This document shows positions 4,646 to 5,462 of a stretch of DNA of 5,462 nucleotides, piece by piece. The DNA comes from Persephonella sp. (lineage in GTDB: Bacteria > Aquificota > Aquificia > Aquificales > Hydrogenothermaceae): the NCBI GenBank assembly GCA_027081375.1, contig JALWKR010000094.1, positions 1 to 5,462 on the forward strand, in the 5' to 3' direction. How positions within the stretch are numbered: position 1 is the first letter of the stretch; every line of letters begins with the position of its first letter. Below the pieces are notes generated by a model that searched no databases, was not told the origin of the DNA, and worked only from the letters and a program-made list of their open reading frames with translations. The position numbers and the translations under genes were made by a program.

Positions 4646-5050
4646 ATGGATTATAATCTTGCACATGCTCTACTAGGTAGATTTGGAATTTTAATTCCCC
4701 TTTTAGGTCTTTTTTTTGAAGGAGCTGGTATATTTACAAAAAAAGAGCTAGTTTCCCATATAGCAGGAATAATTGTAATAGTTGGAAGTATTATAGCTAT
4801 TTTGGCAGGGATAACAGGAATAGCTCAAATTTTCGGAGAGGTAGAACACCTTCCAATAAAGTTTCATTATTTAACTGGATATGTTATTACAGGACTTTTC
4901 ATTTTTATAGTTATCCTGAGAGTCATACTTTTTAAAGTGAAAAAAGAGAGCTTAACAGTTATATATCTTCTTCTTTTGGTTTTTGTTGTATTGGCTACTC
5001 TTATTAACAATGAAATAACAGCTCATGTTCTTTATAAGATAAGAGGATAG
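4646..5050 (+). CDS. Four-helix membrane protein, DUF2231-like, function unknown
   Basis: This 134-residue protein has four probable transmembrane helices at about 9-30, 38-60, 75-97 and 103-121. The pattern of an opening H-A-L-L-G-R-F, a second helix rich in Gly/Ile, H-Y-L-T-G at 74-78 before helix 3 and an Arg at its end resembles DUF2231 membrane proteins; the family call is from memory and moderate. The basic loops (T-K-K-E at 31-34 and F-K-V-K-K at 96-100) should be cytoplasmic, which places H7, H68, H74 and H127 on the periplasmic side and H38 on the cytoplasmic side. Such histidines could bind heme or a metal, but this is inference. The start ATG 4646 has GGAG (4637-4640) 5 nt upstream, only 14 nt after the tRNA CCA. 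Its TAG directly abuts the next ATG. Confidence 0.7.
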   Translation: MDYNLAHALLGRFGILIPLLGLFFEGAGIFTKKELVSHIAGIIVIVGSIIAILAGITGIAQIFGEVEHLPIKFHYLTGYVITGLFIFIVILRVILFKVKKESLTVIYLLLLVFVVLATLINNEITAHVLYKIRG

Positions 5051-5462
5051 ATGGTTTTTCTTGAAGAAGAGTACTGGAAGAAATTTCCTTTATGGAAAGA
5101 TGTATCAAGGAGAGAGTGGTTTAACTGGAAGTGGCAAATAAGAAGTAGATTTAAAACAATTGAAGACGTAGAAAAGATTGTTTCTCTTTCTGAAAGAGAA
5201 AAAGAAGCTTTCTTAAAAGCATCAGATATTTTTCACTTTGGAGCAACCCCTTATTACTTTTCTCTTATTCAGAATTTCTCAAAAGAAGACCCTGTATACA
5301 GACAGATATTTCCCTCTTTAGAAGAGATAGACGAAGAAGTTCAGAAAGATGCTTATCTTGACCCCTTTAATGAAGATGTTATGAGTCCTGTTTCTGGTAT
5401 TACCCACAGGTATCCTGATAGAGTTTTGTTTAGAGCAACAAATTTTTGCAGTGTTTACTGTA
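5051..5462 (+). CDS. kamA: Lysine 2,3-aminomutase-type radical SAM enzyme, N-terminal part (partial)
   Basis: The ORF starts with ATG 5051, directly after the previous stop, with AGAGGA (5042-5047) just ahead at unusually close spacing (3 nt); no later in-frame ATG occurs before residue 111. The 137 residues show the KamA N-terminus: F-P-L-W-K-D-V (12-18), W-F-N-W-K-W-Q (23-29), then D-P-F-N-E-D (104-109) and M-S-P-V (111-114), and T-H-R-Y-P-D-R-V-L-F (118-127). The first two cysteines of the radical SAM C-x3-C-x2-C cluster motif are C133 and C137; the third falls outside the window. Full-length KamA is about 400 residues. The enzyme uses SAM, a 4Fe-4S cluster and PLP to turn L-lysine into L-beta-lysine, often a precursor of the osmolyte N-epsilon-acetyl-beta-lysine. 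The N-terminal tryptophan motifs argue against the shorter EpmB. A glutamate 2,3-aminomutase cannot be excluded, because the substrate-determining C-terminal residues are missing. Confidence 0.88.
   Translation, partial: MVFLEEEYWKKFPLWKDVSRREWFNWKWQIRSRFKTIEDVEKIVSLSEREKEAFLKASDIFHFGATPYYFSLIQNFSKEDPVYRQIFPSLEEIDEEVQKDAYLDPFNEDVMSPVSGITHRYPDRVLFRATNFCSVYC

Noticed and set aside
4400..4666. Minus-strand ORF of 88 codons covering the tRNA, with a translated segment reading S-E-R-T-R-T-A-D-L
   Set aside because: This is the antisense translation of the tRNA-Pro gene, a familiar spurious 'protein' in databases. The ORF also lies opposite the well-supported HU/IHF gene.
1..5462. CRISPR arrays, insertion sequences, attachment sites or toxin-antitoxin pairs
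   Set aside because: No regularly spaced repeats, transposase motifs or tRNA-associated integrase or direct repeats were seen. The sequence just after the tRNA 3' end is an ordinary gene start.

Overview
This AT-rich window (about one third G+C by eye) looks like chromosome from a thermophilic bacterium, most likely of the Aquificales (Hydrogenothermaceae type, such as Sulfurihydrogenibium or Persephonella). That placement is inferred from four things: the strong A/T codon bias; the Lys/Glu/Ile-rich proteins; a tRNA gene of about 70% G+C inside an AT-rich region, as expected at high growth temperature; and a dense mixed-function operon with overlapping genes. I cannot confirm it without a database search.

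The left part (1-1021) is on the minus strand. A small exported or membrane-anchored protein of unknown function (1021-707) is followed by the first 218 residues of a TolC/CzcC-type outer-membrane efflux protein (654-1, cut by the window edge). This looks like the start of an efflux operon that continues off the left side. A divergent intergenic region (1022-1159) separates it from the plus-strand genes and contains two dyad symmetries that could be operators.

The right part (1160-5462) is one unbroken plus-strand chain with gaps of 14 nt or less, or overlaps. In order it holds a U32-family protein of the TrhP/YegQ tRNA hydroxylation type, a ZIP metal transporter, QueD (queuosine pathway), a newly noted 43-residue membrane peptide, a gamma-class carbonic anhydrase-like protein, an HU/IHF DNA-binding protein, tRNA-Pro(GGG), a four-helix membrane protein (DUF2231-like), and the start of a lysine 2,3-aminomutase-type radical SAM enzyme (cut by the window edge). 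No terminator is visible in the chain.

Most of the products are known families. The most unusual feature is the junction of the HU/IHF gene and tRNA-Pro. The protein's last sense codons and its UAG stop lie inside the tRNA (positions 1-10), so 5' processing of the tRNA would leave the upstream mRNA without a stop codon. Other points of interest are two enzymes of tRNA wobble-base modification in one operon, a perfect 13-bp inverted repeat within the efflux gene, the 43-codon ORF between queD and the carbonic anhydrase gene, and a predicted periplasmic histidine cluster in the DUF2231-like protein. I saw no mobile element, CRISPR array or clear new defence or biosynthetic system.
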